Source: Roseivivax halotolerans
GTDB lineage: Bacteria; Pseudomonadota; Alphaproteobacteria; Rhodobacterales; Rhodobacteraceae
Assembly: GCF_900115815.1 (NCBI RefSeq)
Contig: NZ_FOXV01000007.1
Coordinates: 1-64,000 of the forward strand
Length of the DNA: 64,000 nt
Reading direction: 5' to 3'
Below, piece by piece: positions 1 through 8,814 of this stretch. The position numbers were made by a program, and so were the translations under genes. The notes under the pieces were generated by a model that did no database searches, was not told the origin of the DNA, and saw nothing but the letters and a program-made list of their open reading frames with translations. The stretch's first letter is position 1. Each line of letters opens with the position of its first letter.

Positions 1-17
1 TAACATATAACAAATAC

Positions 18-94
<77 letters not shown>

Positions 95-124
95 GTTCGA
101 ATTTAATCTAAGCCGATGCAAGTG

Positions 125-147
125 CCGCCCTTTCCGGGCGGTTTTTT
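125..147 (+). terminator. Intrinsic terminator after tRNA-fMet
   Basis: Perfect 6-bp stem CCGCCC (125-130) / GGGCGG (136-141) with a five-base loop, followed at once by six T residues (142-147). It lies 30 bases after the tRNA and probably ends the tRNA or rRNA operon transcript. Confidence 0.9.
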
Positions 148-300
148 CACGTTCAATCATGACTTCCATACTCAGTCGGTTCGCCGGATTCCGGCAGACC
201 TCGCGATGACCTCTCTGCCCAACGGACGTTACCCTGTTTCGGCCTTCGCGCACTTCCGGCCCAAGCCAGGACTTGCCGCCGCGGCAATCCAGCGCTTTCC

Positions 301-328
301 TTGCGACTGCGGCGCGCTTCGTTATCAT
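301..328 (+). promoter_or_regulatory. Possible sigma-70 promoter for the peptide transporter operon
   Basis: TTGCGA (301-306) and TATCAT (323-328) are separated by 16 bases and lie about 55 bases before the first binding-protein gene. A small CGGGG/CCCCG hairpin (341-358) would be in the leader. Inspection only. The rest of 148-381 shows no other recognisable signal or gene. Confidence 0.35.
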
Positions 329-381
329 CGTAGGTTCAAACGGGGACAGGAAGCCCCGGAAAAGACACAGGGAGATATCCT

Positions 382-1956
382 ATGAAATCGACCGGCATTC
401 TTGCCGTGGCGCTTCTGGCGTCCACCGCCCTGACCGCGCAGGCCGAAACACTGCGTTGGGCGCGTGCGGGTGACAGCCTGACGCTCGACCCCCATGCTCA
501 GAACGAAGGGCCGACGCACACCTTGTCGCACCAGATTTACGAGCCGCTCATCATCCGCGACACGTCGGGTGAATTCGAGGCGGCGCTGGCGACCGACTGG
601 GCGCCGAGCGAGGACGACCCGAACATCTGGGTGTTCAACCTTCGCGAAGGCGTCAGCTTCCATGACGGTGCCGACTTCACCGCCGAGGATGTGGTCTTCT
701 CGATCAACCGCGCGAAGTCCGAAGATTCGGACATGAAGGAGCTGCTGAACTCCATCACCGAAGTCCGCGCCGTGGATGACTACACCGTCGAGTTCGTGAC
801 CGATGGGCCGAACCCGATCCTGCCGGCGAACCTCACCAATCTGTTCATGATGGACAAAGGCTGGGCCGAGGCGAATGACGCCGTGGACGTTCAGGACATG
901 GAGGGTGGCGAGACCACCTACGCCGCCACCAACGCGAACGGCACCGGCCCATTCACGCTCGTCAGCCGAGAGCCCGACGTCCGCACCGTGCTCGAGCAGA
1001 ACCCTGACTATTGGGGGATGGACCAGTTCTCGATGGAAGTGACCGAGATCATTTACACTCCGATCCAGAACGCCGCGACCCGCGTTGCCGCGCTCTTGTC
1101 GGGCGAGGTTGACTTCATCCAGGATGTTCCGGTCCAGGATCTCGGCCGCGTGAACGACACCGATGGTCTCGTGGTGAAGACCGCGCCGCAGAACCGGACG
1201 ATCTTTTTCGGGCTCAACCTGGGCGCGGACGATATCGCCAATGACGATGTCGAGGGCGAAAACCCGCTCGCGAACGTCAATGTGCGCCGCGCGATGAACC
1301 TCGCCATCAACCGCCAGGCCATCCAGCAGGTCGTGATGCGTGGCCAGAGCGAGCCTGCAGGCGTCATTGCACCACCCTTCGTCAATGGCTGGACCGAGGA
1401 GCTCGACGAGGTCACGACCGATCTCGAGGAAGCGCGCAGCCTGATGGAAGAGGCCGGCTACGGTGACGGTTTCTCGATCCAGCTCGACTGCCCGAACGAC
1501 CGTTACGTCAACGACGAAGCGATCTGCCAGGCTTCGGTCGGCATGCTGGCGCAGATCGGCATCACTGTGAACCTCGATGCCAAGCCCAAGGCGCAGCACT
1601 TCCCGCTCATCACGAATGACGAGACCGATTTCTTCATGCTCGGCTGGGGCGTTCCGACCTACGACTCGGAATACGTGTTCAACTTCCTCGTGCACACGCG
1701 CGGCGACGAGCGTGGCAGCTGGAACGCGACCGGCTACTCGAACCCTGAGCTCGACGAGAAGATCGTCAGCCTGGCGTCGGAGACCGATCTCGAGGCGCGC
1801 AACGCGACCATCGCCGAAATCTGGAACACGGTTCAGGACGAGCAGCTTTACCTGCCGCTACACCACCAGGTTCTGAACTGGGGCATGACCGACAGCGTCG
1901 GCATCGAAGTGAGCCCCGAAGATGATCCGAAGTTCAAGTATTTCGAGATGAACTGA
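382..1956 (+). CDS. Peptide/nickel-type ABC transporter substrate-binding protein (family 5), first copy
   Basis: A 524-residue periplasmic binding protein of the DppA/OppA family (SBP_bac_5), which captures small peptides or related solutes for the permease encoded downstream. The first 21 residues form a signal peptide ending ALTAQA, with maturation before ETLRWA. The mature start (RWARAGDSLTLDPHAQNEG) and the segment LREGVSFHDGADFTAEDVVFS are typical of the family, and the length is normal. A GGGAG ribosome-binding site lies about 8 bases before the ATG. A close paralogue follows directly. The ligand cannot be predicted; dipeptides, oligopeptides and opine-like compounds are all possible. 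Confidence 0.93.
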   Translation: MKSTGILAVALLASTALTAQAETLRWARAGDSLTLDPHAQNEGPTHTLSHQIYEPLIIRDTSGEFEAALATDWAPSEDDPNIWVFNLREGVSFHDGADFTAEDVVFSINRAKSEDSDMKELLNSITEVRAVDDYTVEFVTDGPNPILPANLTNLFMMDKGWAEANDAVDVQDMEGGETTYAATNANGTGPFTLVSREPDVRTVLEQNPDYWGMDQFSMEVTEIIYTPIQNAATRVAALLSGEVDFIQDVPVQDLGRVNDTDGLVVKTAPQNRTIFFGLNLGADDIANDDVEGENPLANVNVRRAMNLAINRQAIQQVVMRGQSEPAGVIAPPFVNGWTEELDEVTTDLEEARSLMEEAGYGDGFSIQLDCPNDRYVNDEAICQASVGMLAQIGITVNLDAKPKAQHFPLITNDETDFFMLGWGVPTYDSEYVFNFLVHTRGDERGSWNATGYSNPELDEKIVSLASETDLEARNATIAEIWNTVQDEQLYLPLHHQVLNWGMTDSVGIEVSPEDDPKFKYFEMN

Positions 1957-1962
1957 TGGGCC

Positions 1963-2026
1963 GGTGCGCGCAGATACGCGCGCACCGACGCTAGATATAG
2001 CCCGGCGCGGAATTCCCGCGCCGGGC
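1963..2026 (+). promoter_or_regulatory. Two strong hairpins between the binding-protein genes
   Basis: Hairpin one is GGTGCGCGC (1963-1971) / GCGCGCACC (1978-1986). Hairpin two has an 11-bp stem, 2000-2010 with 2016-2026. Neither is followed by a T run, so full termination is unlikely. In transporter operons such structures often protect the 3' end of the binding-protein mRNA, giving more binding protein than permease. That role is inferred. Confidence 0.6.
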
Positions 2027-2051
2027 CTTCCCAATCAAGAGGATTGTCGCC

Positions 2052-3605
2052 ATGAGGACCTCTCTCGTTATTGCTACGCTTGGCGTGTTGGCCGCTCCGG
2101 CTTCGGCCGAAACCTTCCGCTGGGCGGGGCAGACGGATCCCAACACGATGGATCCTCATGCCGGAAATTCCGCGCCTGTCCTGGGTTTTCTGAACAACGT
2201 CTACGAAGGGCTCGTTCGGCGCGATCGGAACATGGCGATCGAACCAGCGCTCGCGACCGAGTGGGAGCCGCTCGAGGACGGTGCCGGCTGGCGGTTCCAT
2301 CTGCGCGAGGGCGTCACCTTCCACGACGGCGCGGACTTCACCGCCGATGACGTGATCTTCTCTTACGAGCGTGCGTCTTCCGCAGAGGCCGATACGGCAA
2401 GCTGGTTCGCCGGTGTGACCGAGGTCACCGCGCCGGACGAGTACACCGTCGAGATCCGCACCGACGCGCCGAACCCGATCTTCCCCGATTCCATCGCCAA
2501 CTGGATGATGATGGATCGCGGTTGGGCCGAGGCGAACAACGCGACCCGGCCCAATATCGAGCAGGGCAGTTACGCGACTCTCAACACCAACGGCACCGGC
2601 GCCTACCGGATCACGGAGCGAGAGCCGGCTCTGCGTACGGTCCTTGCGCCGTTCGAAGAATGGTGGGGCGACGATCGCGGCAACGTCACCGAAGGGATCT
2701 TCACGCCCATCGAAAATTCCGCGACCGGCGTCGCGGCGCTTCTGTCGGGCGAAGTCGACATGATCGAACCCGTGCCGGTGCAGGACGCCGAGCGGATCGA
2801 CAACGCAGAAGGTGTCGATCTTCAGCGCGGCGTCGAGGCTCGGGTGATGATGTATGGCTTCAGCCAGGACAAGGACAGCCTTGTCGGCGGCGACGGAGTA
2901 GAGGGAAATCCGTTCCAGGATCCGCTGGTCCGCCAGGCCGTGGCCCATGCGATCAACGTCGATGCCATCCGCCAGACGATCATGCGCGGCTCGGCCGAGC
3001 CCACGGCGCAGCTCGTGAGCGCGGCGATGCGCGGCTATTCCGAGGGTCTCTCCGAACGCCCAGCCTATGATCCCGAACGTGCCCGCGAACTCCTGGCCGA
3101 GGCGGGATACGAGGACGGTTTCTCGTTCCTTCTGAAATGCCCCAACGATCGTTACATCAACGATGAATCGGTGTGCCAGGCCACGGTCTCGATGCTCGCG
3201 CAGGTCGGCCTTGACGCGCAACTCGATGCGATCCCGGTGCGGAATTACTGGCCGGAACTCCGCGCCGACGAGTACGATATGTATTTCCTGGGCTGGTCGC
3301 CGGGCACCTTCGATGCGGAGCATCCGTTCCGCTTCCTCGTCCACACACCGCAGGAGAATATCGGCACCTGGAATTTCGGCGGCTATTCCAACCCGCGGGT
3401 CGACGAGTTGATCCCCGCGATCCAATCCGAGATCGACGAGTCGGCGCGGCAGGAGATGCTCGACGAGATCGCTGGCATCGTGCAGGACGAGATGGTTTAC
3501 GTGCCGCTCTACGTGCAGCCGCTCCTCTGGGGGACGGCCGAAAATATCGAGCTCACCCAACGCGAGGATAACTTCTTCATCCTGCGCTGGGTCACGGTGA
3601 ACTAG
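2052..3605 (+). CDS. Peptide/nickel-type ABC transporter substrate-binding protein, second copy
   Basis: A 517-residue family 5 periplasmic binding protein with a signal peptide (cleavage likely after PASA, about residue 18). It is clearly paralogous to the preceding gene: both share the mature start, the LREGVxFHDGADFTADDVxFS segment and the C-terminal stretch around FNFL/FRFLVHT. The ATG is preceded by AAGAGG. The permease gene starts only 7 bases after its stop, so this copy is most tightly coupled to the transporter. Two binding proteins sharing one permease usually widen the substrate range. The substrate is unknown. Confidence 0.93.
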   Translation: MRTSLVIATLGVLAAPASAETFRWAGQTDPNTMDPHAGNSAPVLGFLNNVYEGLVRRDRNMAIEPALATEWEPLEDGAGWRFHLREGVTFHDGADFTADDVIFSYERASSAEADTASWFAGVTEVTAPDEYTVEIRTDAPNPIFPDSIANWMMMDRGWAEANNATRPNIEQGSYATLNTNGTGAYRITEREPALRTVLAPFEEWWGDDRGNVTEGIFTPIENSATGVAALLSGEVDMIEPVPVQDAERIDNAEGVDLQRGVEARVMMYGFSQDKDSLVGGDGVEGNPFQDPLVRQAVAHAINVDAIRQTIMRGSAEPTAQLVSAAMRGYSEGLSERPAYDPERARELLAEAGYEDGFSFLLKCPNDRYINDESVCQATVSMLAQVGLDAQLDAIPVRNYWPELRADEYDMYFLGWSPGTFDAEHPFRFLVHTPQENIGTWNFGGYSNPRVDELIPAIQSEIDESARQEMLDEIAGIVQDEMVYVPLYVQPLLWGTAENIELTQREDNFFILRWVTVN

Positions 3606-3612
3606 GGAAAAC

Positions 3613-4596
3613 ATGCTCGCCTACATCATCAGACGGGTCGCGCAATCTGTCCTCGTGCTTCTGGTCACGGGATTCGTTGCCTTTTCCATGTTCAGCTTCG
3701 TGGGCGATCCGATCGACAACATGCTCGGTCAGGAACGCACGCAGGCCGACGTGGAGCGGCTGCGAACCCAGCTTGGCCTCGATCAGCCGTTCCCGGTCCA
3801 GTACTACAAGTTCCTCGAACAGGCGGTGCAGGGCAATTTCGGGCTGAGCTACCGGCAAGGGCGGCCCGTCTCGGAGATCCTTGTCGAGCGCCTGCCCGCG
3901 ACGCTGGAACTTGCAGCCGTGTCCGGACTTCTGGCGCTTGCTGGCGGGATCGGATTCGGCATCTTCACGGCGATCCGAAGGCGCGGCCCGTCGGCGAGCA
4001 CGATCATGACGCTCTCGCTGATCGGGGTCTCGCTGCCGACCTTCCTGATCGGGATCCTGCTGATCTACCTTTTCTCGGTGGAGCTTGGCTGGCTGCCCTC
4101 CTTCGGACGGGGGCAAGTCGTCGATCTCGGCTGGTGGAGCACGGGTTTTCTGACCGAAAGCGGCCTCAAAGCCCTCATCCTTCCGGCGATCACGCTCGGC
4201 CTTTACCAGATGACGCTTATCATGCGGCTGGTGCGGACCGAGATGCTCGAGGTTCTCAGGATGGACTATATCCGCTTCGCCCGCGCGCGCGGCATCCGCG
4301 AGAAATCCATCAACTTCCGCCATGCGCTCAAGAACACGCTGGTGCCGGTCATCACGATCACGGGCTTGCAGCTCGGCTCGATCATCGCCTTTGCGATCAT
4401 CACCGAGACGGTGTTCCAATGGCCGGGCGTCGGGCTTCTTTTCATCAACGCGATCCAGTTCGTCGATATCCCGGTGATGGCCGCCTATCTGATGATGATC
4501 TCGGTCATGTTCGTCGGCATCAACCTCATCGTCGACATGCTTTACTTCGCGATCGACCCGCGTCTGCGCGTCGACCGCACGGCAGGAGGACACTGA
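3613..4596 (+). CDS. Peptide/nickel ABC transporter permease, DppB type
   Basis: A 327-residue inner-membrane permease of the DppB/OppB family. It starts MLAYIIRRVAQSVLVLLVTGF, the usual first transmembrane helix, and has about six membrane segments. The cytoplasmic coupling loop (MDYIRFARARGIREKSINFRH region, about residues 217-237) contacts the ATPase. It partners the DppC-type protein, whose ATG lies one base after this stop. Length and layout are normal for the family. The imported ligand cannot be deduced from the permease. Confidence 0.95.
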   Translation: MLAYIIRRVAQSVLVLLVTGFVAFSMFSFVGDPIDNMLGQERTQADVERLRTQLGLDQPFPVQYYKFLEQAVQGNFGLSYRQGRPVSEILVERLPATLELAAVSGLLALAGGIGFGIFTAIRRRGPSASTIMTLSLIGVSLPTFLIGILLIYLFSVELGWLPSFGRGQVVDLGWWSTGFLTESGLKALILPAITLGLYQMTLIMRLVRTEMLEVLRMDYIRFARARGIREKSINFRHALKNTLVPVITITGLQLGSIIAFAIITETVFQWPGVGLLFINAIQFVDIPVMAAYLMMISVMFVGINLIVDMLYFAIDPRLRVDRTAGGH

Positions 4597-4597
4597 G

Positions 4598-5557
4598 ATG
4601 TCCGAGCTTCAGACAGAAATCGAGACGAAAGCCAAGACGAGTCCCGGCCGGCTGGCCCGAGCCTGGGACAGCGATCTGGCCTATTCGTTCCGGAACAATC
4701 CCGTCGCGATGGTCTCTGCCTTCGTCGTGTCGCTCCTGATCCTCGCGGCGATTTTCGCGCCTTTGATTGCGCCGCACGATCCGTTCAATCCCGCGACGCT
4801 GAACCTGATGAACGGCTTCACACCACCGGGGCAGGCGAACCAGTTCACGCAAGAATATTTCCTCCTCGGCACCGACGATCAGGGCCGGGACGTGTTCTCA
4901 ACAATCCTCTACGGGATGCGGATTTCGCTCTTCGTTGGCTTTGCCGCTGTCATGCTGGCGCTGGTTATCGGTGTGCTGCTGGGGCTTCTCGCAGGCTATC
5001 TCGGCGGCTGGGTCGAGACGATCATCATGCGGATCGCCGATATTCAGCTCACCTTCCCGGCGATCCTTGTCGCGATGCTGATCTTCGGTATCGCCAAAGG
5101 GATCACGCCGCCCGAATACCGCGACCAAATGGCGATCTGGGTTCTGATCCTCGCCATCGGCCTGTCGGACTGGGTGCAGTTCGCCCGCGTCGTGCGCGGT
5201 GCAACACTGGTCGAGAAGAACCGCGAATACGTTCAGGCCGCACGGCTGATCGGGCGTTCGCCCTTCTCGATCATGGTGCGGCATATCCTCCCGAACGTGC
5301 TCAACCCCGTGCTCGTGATCGCCACGATCAGCCTTGCGCTCGCGATCATCGCGGAGGCGACGCTGTCCTTCCTTGGGGTCGGCGCGCCGCCGACGAAGCC
5401 CTCGCTCGGCACGCTCATCCGGATCGGGCAGGAATTCATGTTCTCCGGCGAGTGGTGGATCCTCTTCTTCCCCGCCGTCACGCTTCTCGCGCTGGCCCTG
5501 TCGATCAACCTTCTGGGCGACTGGCTGCGCGATGCGCTCAATCCGAAACTGAGGTGA
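4598..5557 (+). CDS. Peptide/nickel ABC transporter permease, DppC type
   Basis: A 319-residue inner-membrane permease of the DppC/OppC family. The N-terminal tail before the first helix is cytoplasmic. The segment LLGTDDQGRDVFSTILYGMRISL (around residues 89-111) is a hallmark of this subfamily. A conserved cytoplasmic loop includes REYVQAARLIGRSPF, and ATLSFLGVGAPP is typical of the C-terminal half. It pairs with the DppB-type protein to form the channel and is followed after four bases by the first ATPase gene. Confidence 0.95.
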   Translation: MSELQTEIETKAKTSPGRLARAWDSDLAYSFRNNPVAMVSAFVVSLLILAAIFAPLIAPHDPFNPATLNLMNGFTPPGQANQFTQEYFLLGTDDQGRDVFSTILYGMRISLFVGFAAVMLALVIGVLLGLLAGYLGGWVETIIMRIADIQLTFPAILVAMLIFGIAKGITPPEYRDQMAIWVLILAIGLSDWVQFARVVRGATLVEKNREYVQAARLIGRSPFSIMVRHILPNVLNPVLVIATISLALAIIAEATLSFLGVGAPPTKPSLGTLIRIGQEFMFSGEWWILFFPAVTLLALALSINLLGDWLRDALNPKLR

Positions 5558-5561
5558 TCCG

Positions 5562-6548
5562 ATGACCACCCCCGTCCTGTCCGTCCGCGATCTCGTGGTG
5601 GAGATCCCGACCCGACGCGGTGTGCTGCGACCCGTCGACCAAGTGAGCTACGACATCCATGCCGGCGAGATTCTCGGCGTTGTCGGCGAGTCCGGCGCGG
5701 GCAAGTCGATGACCGGAAACGCGGTGATCGGACTGCTCGATCGGCCGGCCCGGATCGTCTCGGGCGAGGTGCTTCTGTCCGGCGAGCCGGTGCATGCGCT
5801 GAAAGGCGAGCGGCTGCGCAAGCTGCGGGGCAAGAAGATGGGCATGATCTTCCAGGATCCGCTGACCTCGCTCAATCCGCTGCTGACCATTGGCGAACAG
5901 CTCACGGAGACGATCCTCGAGCATCTCGACGTCACCCAGTCCGAAGCGCGCGAGCGTGCGATCGCCGCGCTCGACGAGGTGGGGATCCCGGCGGCGCGTC
6001 AGCGGATCGGCTCATACCCGCACGAGTTTTCCGGCGGCATGCGGCAGCGCGTGGTGATCGCGCTCGCCCTCTGCGCCGAGCCTGACCTCGTCATCGCCGA
6101 TGAGCCGACCACCGCGCTCGACGTCTCGGTTCAGGCGCAAATCGTTGCGCTTCTGAAACGGCTTTGCCGCGAGAAAGGCGTCGCGGTGATGCTCGTGACG
6201 CATGATATGGGCGTGATCGCGGAGGCTGCCGACCGCGTCGCGGTGATGTATGCGGGCCGTCTTGCAGAGCTGGGCCCGGTCCGCGAGGTGATCACCAACG
6301 CGCGGCATCCCTATACGGCGGGGCTCATGGCCTCGACCCCGGTTGCGAGCCAGGGCCATCGCCGCCTACGGCAGATCCCCGGCGCGATGCCGCGTCTCGA
6401 CAACCTGCCTTCGGGCTGCGCCTTCCATCCGCGCTGCGACCGCGCTGAGCCGCGCTGCCGCGAAGAGCCGGGGCCGAGCCTCGAAGCCTGCGACGGCCGC
6501 GCCGCCTGCTGGTTCCCCCTGACCGAAAAGACCGAGGTCTCCGCATGA
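5562..6548 (+). CDS. Peptide ABC transporter ATP-binding protein, DppD type
   Basis: A 328-residue cytoplasmic ATPase energising the peptide transporter. Walker A is GESGAGKS (42-49), the signature segment is [10 protein letters not shown], and Walker B with the catalytic Glu is [12 protein letters not shown]. The C-terminal extension carries the cysteine-rich oligopeptide transporter motif (GCAFHPRC and later Cys), which in DppD-type proteins can bind an iron-sulfur cluster. The stop overlaps the ATG of the second ATPase by four bases, indicating translational coupling and a DppD/DppF-type heterodimer. Confidence 0.95.
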   Translation: MTTPVLSVRDLVVEIPTRRGVLRPVDQVSYDIHAGEILGVVGESGAGKSMTGNAVIGLLDRPARIVSGEVLLSGEPVHALKGERLRKLRGKKMGMIFQDPLTSLNPLLTIGEQLTETILEHLDVTQSEARERAIAALDEVGIPAARQRIGSYPHEFSGGMRQRVVIALALCAEPDLVIADEPTTALDVSVQAQIVALLKRLCREKGVAVMLVTHDMGVIAEAADRVAVMYAGRLAELGPVREVITNARHPYTAGLMASTPVASQGHRRLRQIPGAMPRLDNLPSGCAFHPRCDRAEPRCREEPGPSLEACDGRAACWFPLTEKTEVSA

Positions 6549-7510
6549 GCGCCATCGTCAAGGTCGAGGATCTCACGCGCATCTTCGACGTCTCCAAACC
6601 CTGGCTGAACCGGGTGATCGAACGCAGCCCGCGCGCGCTTCTGACCGCCGTCTCGGAGGTCAGTTTCGAGATCGAGGAGAACTCCGTCTACGCGCTCGTG
6701 GGCGAGTCCGGCTCCGGCAAGTCGACCATAGGCAAGATCATGGTTGGGCTGGTCCCGCCAAGCCGCGGCCGCGTGGAAGTTGATGGCGTGGATCTTGCCA
6801 CCGAGACCGACCGCGCCAAGGTCGATGCGGTTCGCGCAGATATCCAGATGATCTTCCAGGATCCCTACGCCTCGCTCAATCCTCGATGGACGGTCCGCGA
6901 CATCATCAATGAGCCGGTCTCGATCAAGGGCGGCGACACCAAGGGGCTCGCCGAACGGCTGCTTGAACAGGTCGGCCTCTCGGCGGTCGATGCGGGCAAG
7001 TATCCCCACGAATTCTCGGGCGGGCAGCGTCAGCGTATCTGCATTGCGCGCGCGCTGGCGGCCGGACCGCGTATCATCGTCTGCGATGAGCCGACATCGG
7101 CGCTCGATGTCTCGGTGCAGAGCCAGGTTCTCAACCTCATGTCCGACTTGCGCGAAGAGCTGGGGCTGACCTATCTCTTCATCAGCCACGATCTAACCGT
7201 CGTGCATCACATGGCTGACAAGATTGGCGTGCTCTATCTCGGCGGTCTTGTCGAGGAGGCGCCGCGCGACCGGCTCTTCGATGCGCCGAAGCATCCCTAC
7301 ACCCAGATGCTCTTCGATGCCGCACCGCGCATGGACGCGTTCGGGCGTGAAGTCGATCCGCCGAAAGGCGAGATTCCGGACGCGATCAACCCGCCGCCCG
7401 GTTGCCCCTTTCATCCGCGCTGCCCTATCGCGGTCGACCGCTGCCGCGAAGAACGTCCCCGCCTGCGCCCCATCGGCGAGACCCGCGTGGCGTGCCACCT
7501 GGCGGAATAG
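6545..7510 (+). CDS. Peptide ABC transporter ATP-binding protein, DppF type
   Basis: A 321-residue ATPase, partner of the preceding one. Walker A is GESGSGKS (53-60), the signature segment is EFSGGQRQRICIARAL, and Walker B is IIVCDEPTSALD. The C-terminal motif GCPFHPRCPIAVDRC is the oligopeptide-type extension. This gene closes the six-gene operon. A hairpin follows within 40 bases but lacks a T run. The family call is firm and the substrate is not known. Confidence 0.95.
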   Translation: MSAIVKVEDLTRIFDVSKPWLNRVIERSPRALLTAVSEVSFEIEENSVYALVGESGSGKSTIGKIMVGLVPPSRGRVEVDGVDLATETDRAKVDAVRADIQMIFQDPYASLNPRWTVRDIINEPVSIKGGDTKGLAERLLEQVGLSAVDAGKYPHEFSGGQRQRICIARALAAGPRIIVCDEPTSALDVSVQSQVLNLMSDLREELGLTYLFISHDLTVVHHMADKIGVLYLGGLVEEAPRDRLFDAPKHPYTQMLFDAAPRMDAFGREVDPPKGEIPDAINPPPGCPFHPRCPIAVDRCREERPRLRPIGETRVACHLAE

Positions 7511-7518
7511 ACCTCTGC

Positions 7519-7546
7519 AACGCGCGGATTGATTAACGCGCGTTAA
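7519..7546. promoter_or_regulatory. Hairpin and 14-bp palindrome between transporter operon and DUF2793 gene
   Basis: AACGCGCG (7519-7526) can pair with CGCGCGTT (7537-7544) around a 10-base loop. Overlapping it, TTAACGCGCGTTAA (7533-7546) is a perfect palindrome. The palindrome resembles a CtrA box (TTAA-N7-TTAAC), but the two TTAA halves are six bases apart instead of seven. It could be a weak transcript-end structure or a protein-binding site for the next gene. Confidence 0.4.
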
Positions 7547-7597
7547 CCACCGCACGCGAGCCTGATCCTCGATGTATCCGTCGATGAGGTCTCGCGC

Positions 7598-8677
7598 ATG
7601 TTCACGTCCGCCGCTCTCGGGCTGCCTTTCATGGCACCCTCCCAGGCTCAGAAACACGTCACGTTCAACGAAGCGCTCCGGCGGCTTGATCTTGTCGTGC
7701 AGCTCTCCGTTCAAGGCCGCGACGACGCGCCTCCGGAAGCGCCTTCGGAGAATACGCGCTTTATCGTCGGTGCGTCCCCCTCGGGCGCATGGATCGGCCA
7801 CGCGAATGACATCGCCATTTTCGAGCCAGGCGGTTGGACCTTCACCACGCCACAGGAAGGCTGGCAGGCTTGGATCGCGGGGGAAGGGCGCTTCGTCGTA
7901 TGGACCGGCGGCACATGGCAGGCGCTCGAGCCCGAGCTTCAAAATCTGCCCGGTCTTGGCATCAACGCGACGAGCGATGCGAACAATCCGCTGATCGTGG
8001 CGGGGCCGGCCTCGTTGTTCAACAATGTGGGCGGCGGCCATCAGGTCAAGATCAACAAGGCGGCACCCGGCGAGACGGCGAGCCTCTTGTTCCAGACCGG
8101 TTGTGGCGGCCGCGCAGAGATGGGAACGACAGGGTCGGACGCATTCACCATCAAGGTCAGCGCCGATGGCGGCACGTGGCACGACGCGCTGGTCTTCGAT
8201 CCGGCGACAGGCCATGCAGGCGGTGCGGCGGTTCAGTCACAGCCGGATGATACGACGCCGGGCAGACTGATGAGGGCCGATTGGGGATATGGTCCGGGCA
8301 CTCTTCTGGGGCAGGTCGCGCAGGCCGCCGGCAAGCCGACTGGAGCGGTTCTTGAGGCAGGCGCGACCTACCTCCGTCTTGCCTGCGGCACGCAGATCGT
8401 CTGGGATACCATGGCCCTCACGCGGAGCGATGCCGCGACCCTCTCCGCGCACTGGACCTTTCCGCAGATGTTCGCCGGGTCGGCCTTCGTGTCCGGCAGC
8501 CTCGATCCGGGCACCGCGAACATCACTCCCGGTCTCGATGCACTTGGCGCTGTGACATGCACCGGCGGCGATGGCGCGGGCACCACGATTTCGCTGCGCC
8601 GCATTGCCGGACAGACCGATTTTGCCGCCGTCGATACCTGCACGCTGCGGATGACGGCGATTGGTCGCTGGTTCTGA
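7598..8677 (+). CDS. DUF2793 domain-containing protein
   Basis: A 359-residue protein. The first ~110 residues match the DUF2793 pattern: LGLPFMAPSQAQKHVTFNEALRRLD, then SGAWIGHANDIAIFEPGGWTF and GWQAWIAGEGRFVVWTGGTWQ. The rest is a Gly/Ala-rich beta-type region without a recognised domain. DUF2793 occurs in Rhodobacteraceae and in some phage tail or adhesin-like proteins, and its function is not established. There is no signal peptide. GAGG about nine bases before the ATG supports this start. No phage genes are nearby, so it looks like a chromosomal surface or appendage protein. Confidence 0.85.
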   Translation: MFTSAALGLPFMAPSQAQKHVTFNEALRRLDLVVQLSVQGRDDAPPEAPSENTRFIVGASPSGAWIGHANDIAIFEPGGWTFTTPQEGWQAWIAGEGRFVVWTGGTWQALEPELQNLPGLGINATSDANNPLIVAGPASLFNNVGGGHQVKINKAAPGETASLLFQTGCGGRAEMGTTGSDAFTIKVSADGGTWHDALVFDPATGHAGGAAVQSQPDDTTPGRLMRADWGYGPGTLLGQVAQAAGKPTGAVLEAGATYLRLACGTQIVWDTMALTRSDAATLSAHWTFPQMFAGSAFVSGSLDPGTANITPGLDALGAVTCTGGDGAGTTISLRRIAGQTDFAAVDTCTLRMTAIGRWF

Positions 8678-8814
8678 CTTCGTGGTAAACAAGCGCTTGC
8701 CGGACTCCTGACGATTGGCCCGAAACGCCCGGTTTCAGCCAGGATCGCGCCCCGCCGCTTCCCTCGTTCGACCAGAGCTTCAGAACTCGGGTTGAGTGGA
8801 TAAAGGGTGCGCCG

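Noticed and set aside
325-1695. Long open frame antisense to the first binding-protein gene, with similar frames opposite the second binding protein, the PKS (31328-32827, 33431-35266), the RTX/glycosidase gene and the NRPS
   Set aside because: High GC makes stop codons rare in the antisense frame. The translations are low-complexity Arg/His/Asp-rich and match no family, while the sense frames carry full domain motifs.
7598-8677. DUF2793 gene as a sign of a prophage or gene transfer agent
   Set aside because: No terminase, portal, capsid or other tail genes are present on either side.
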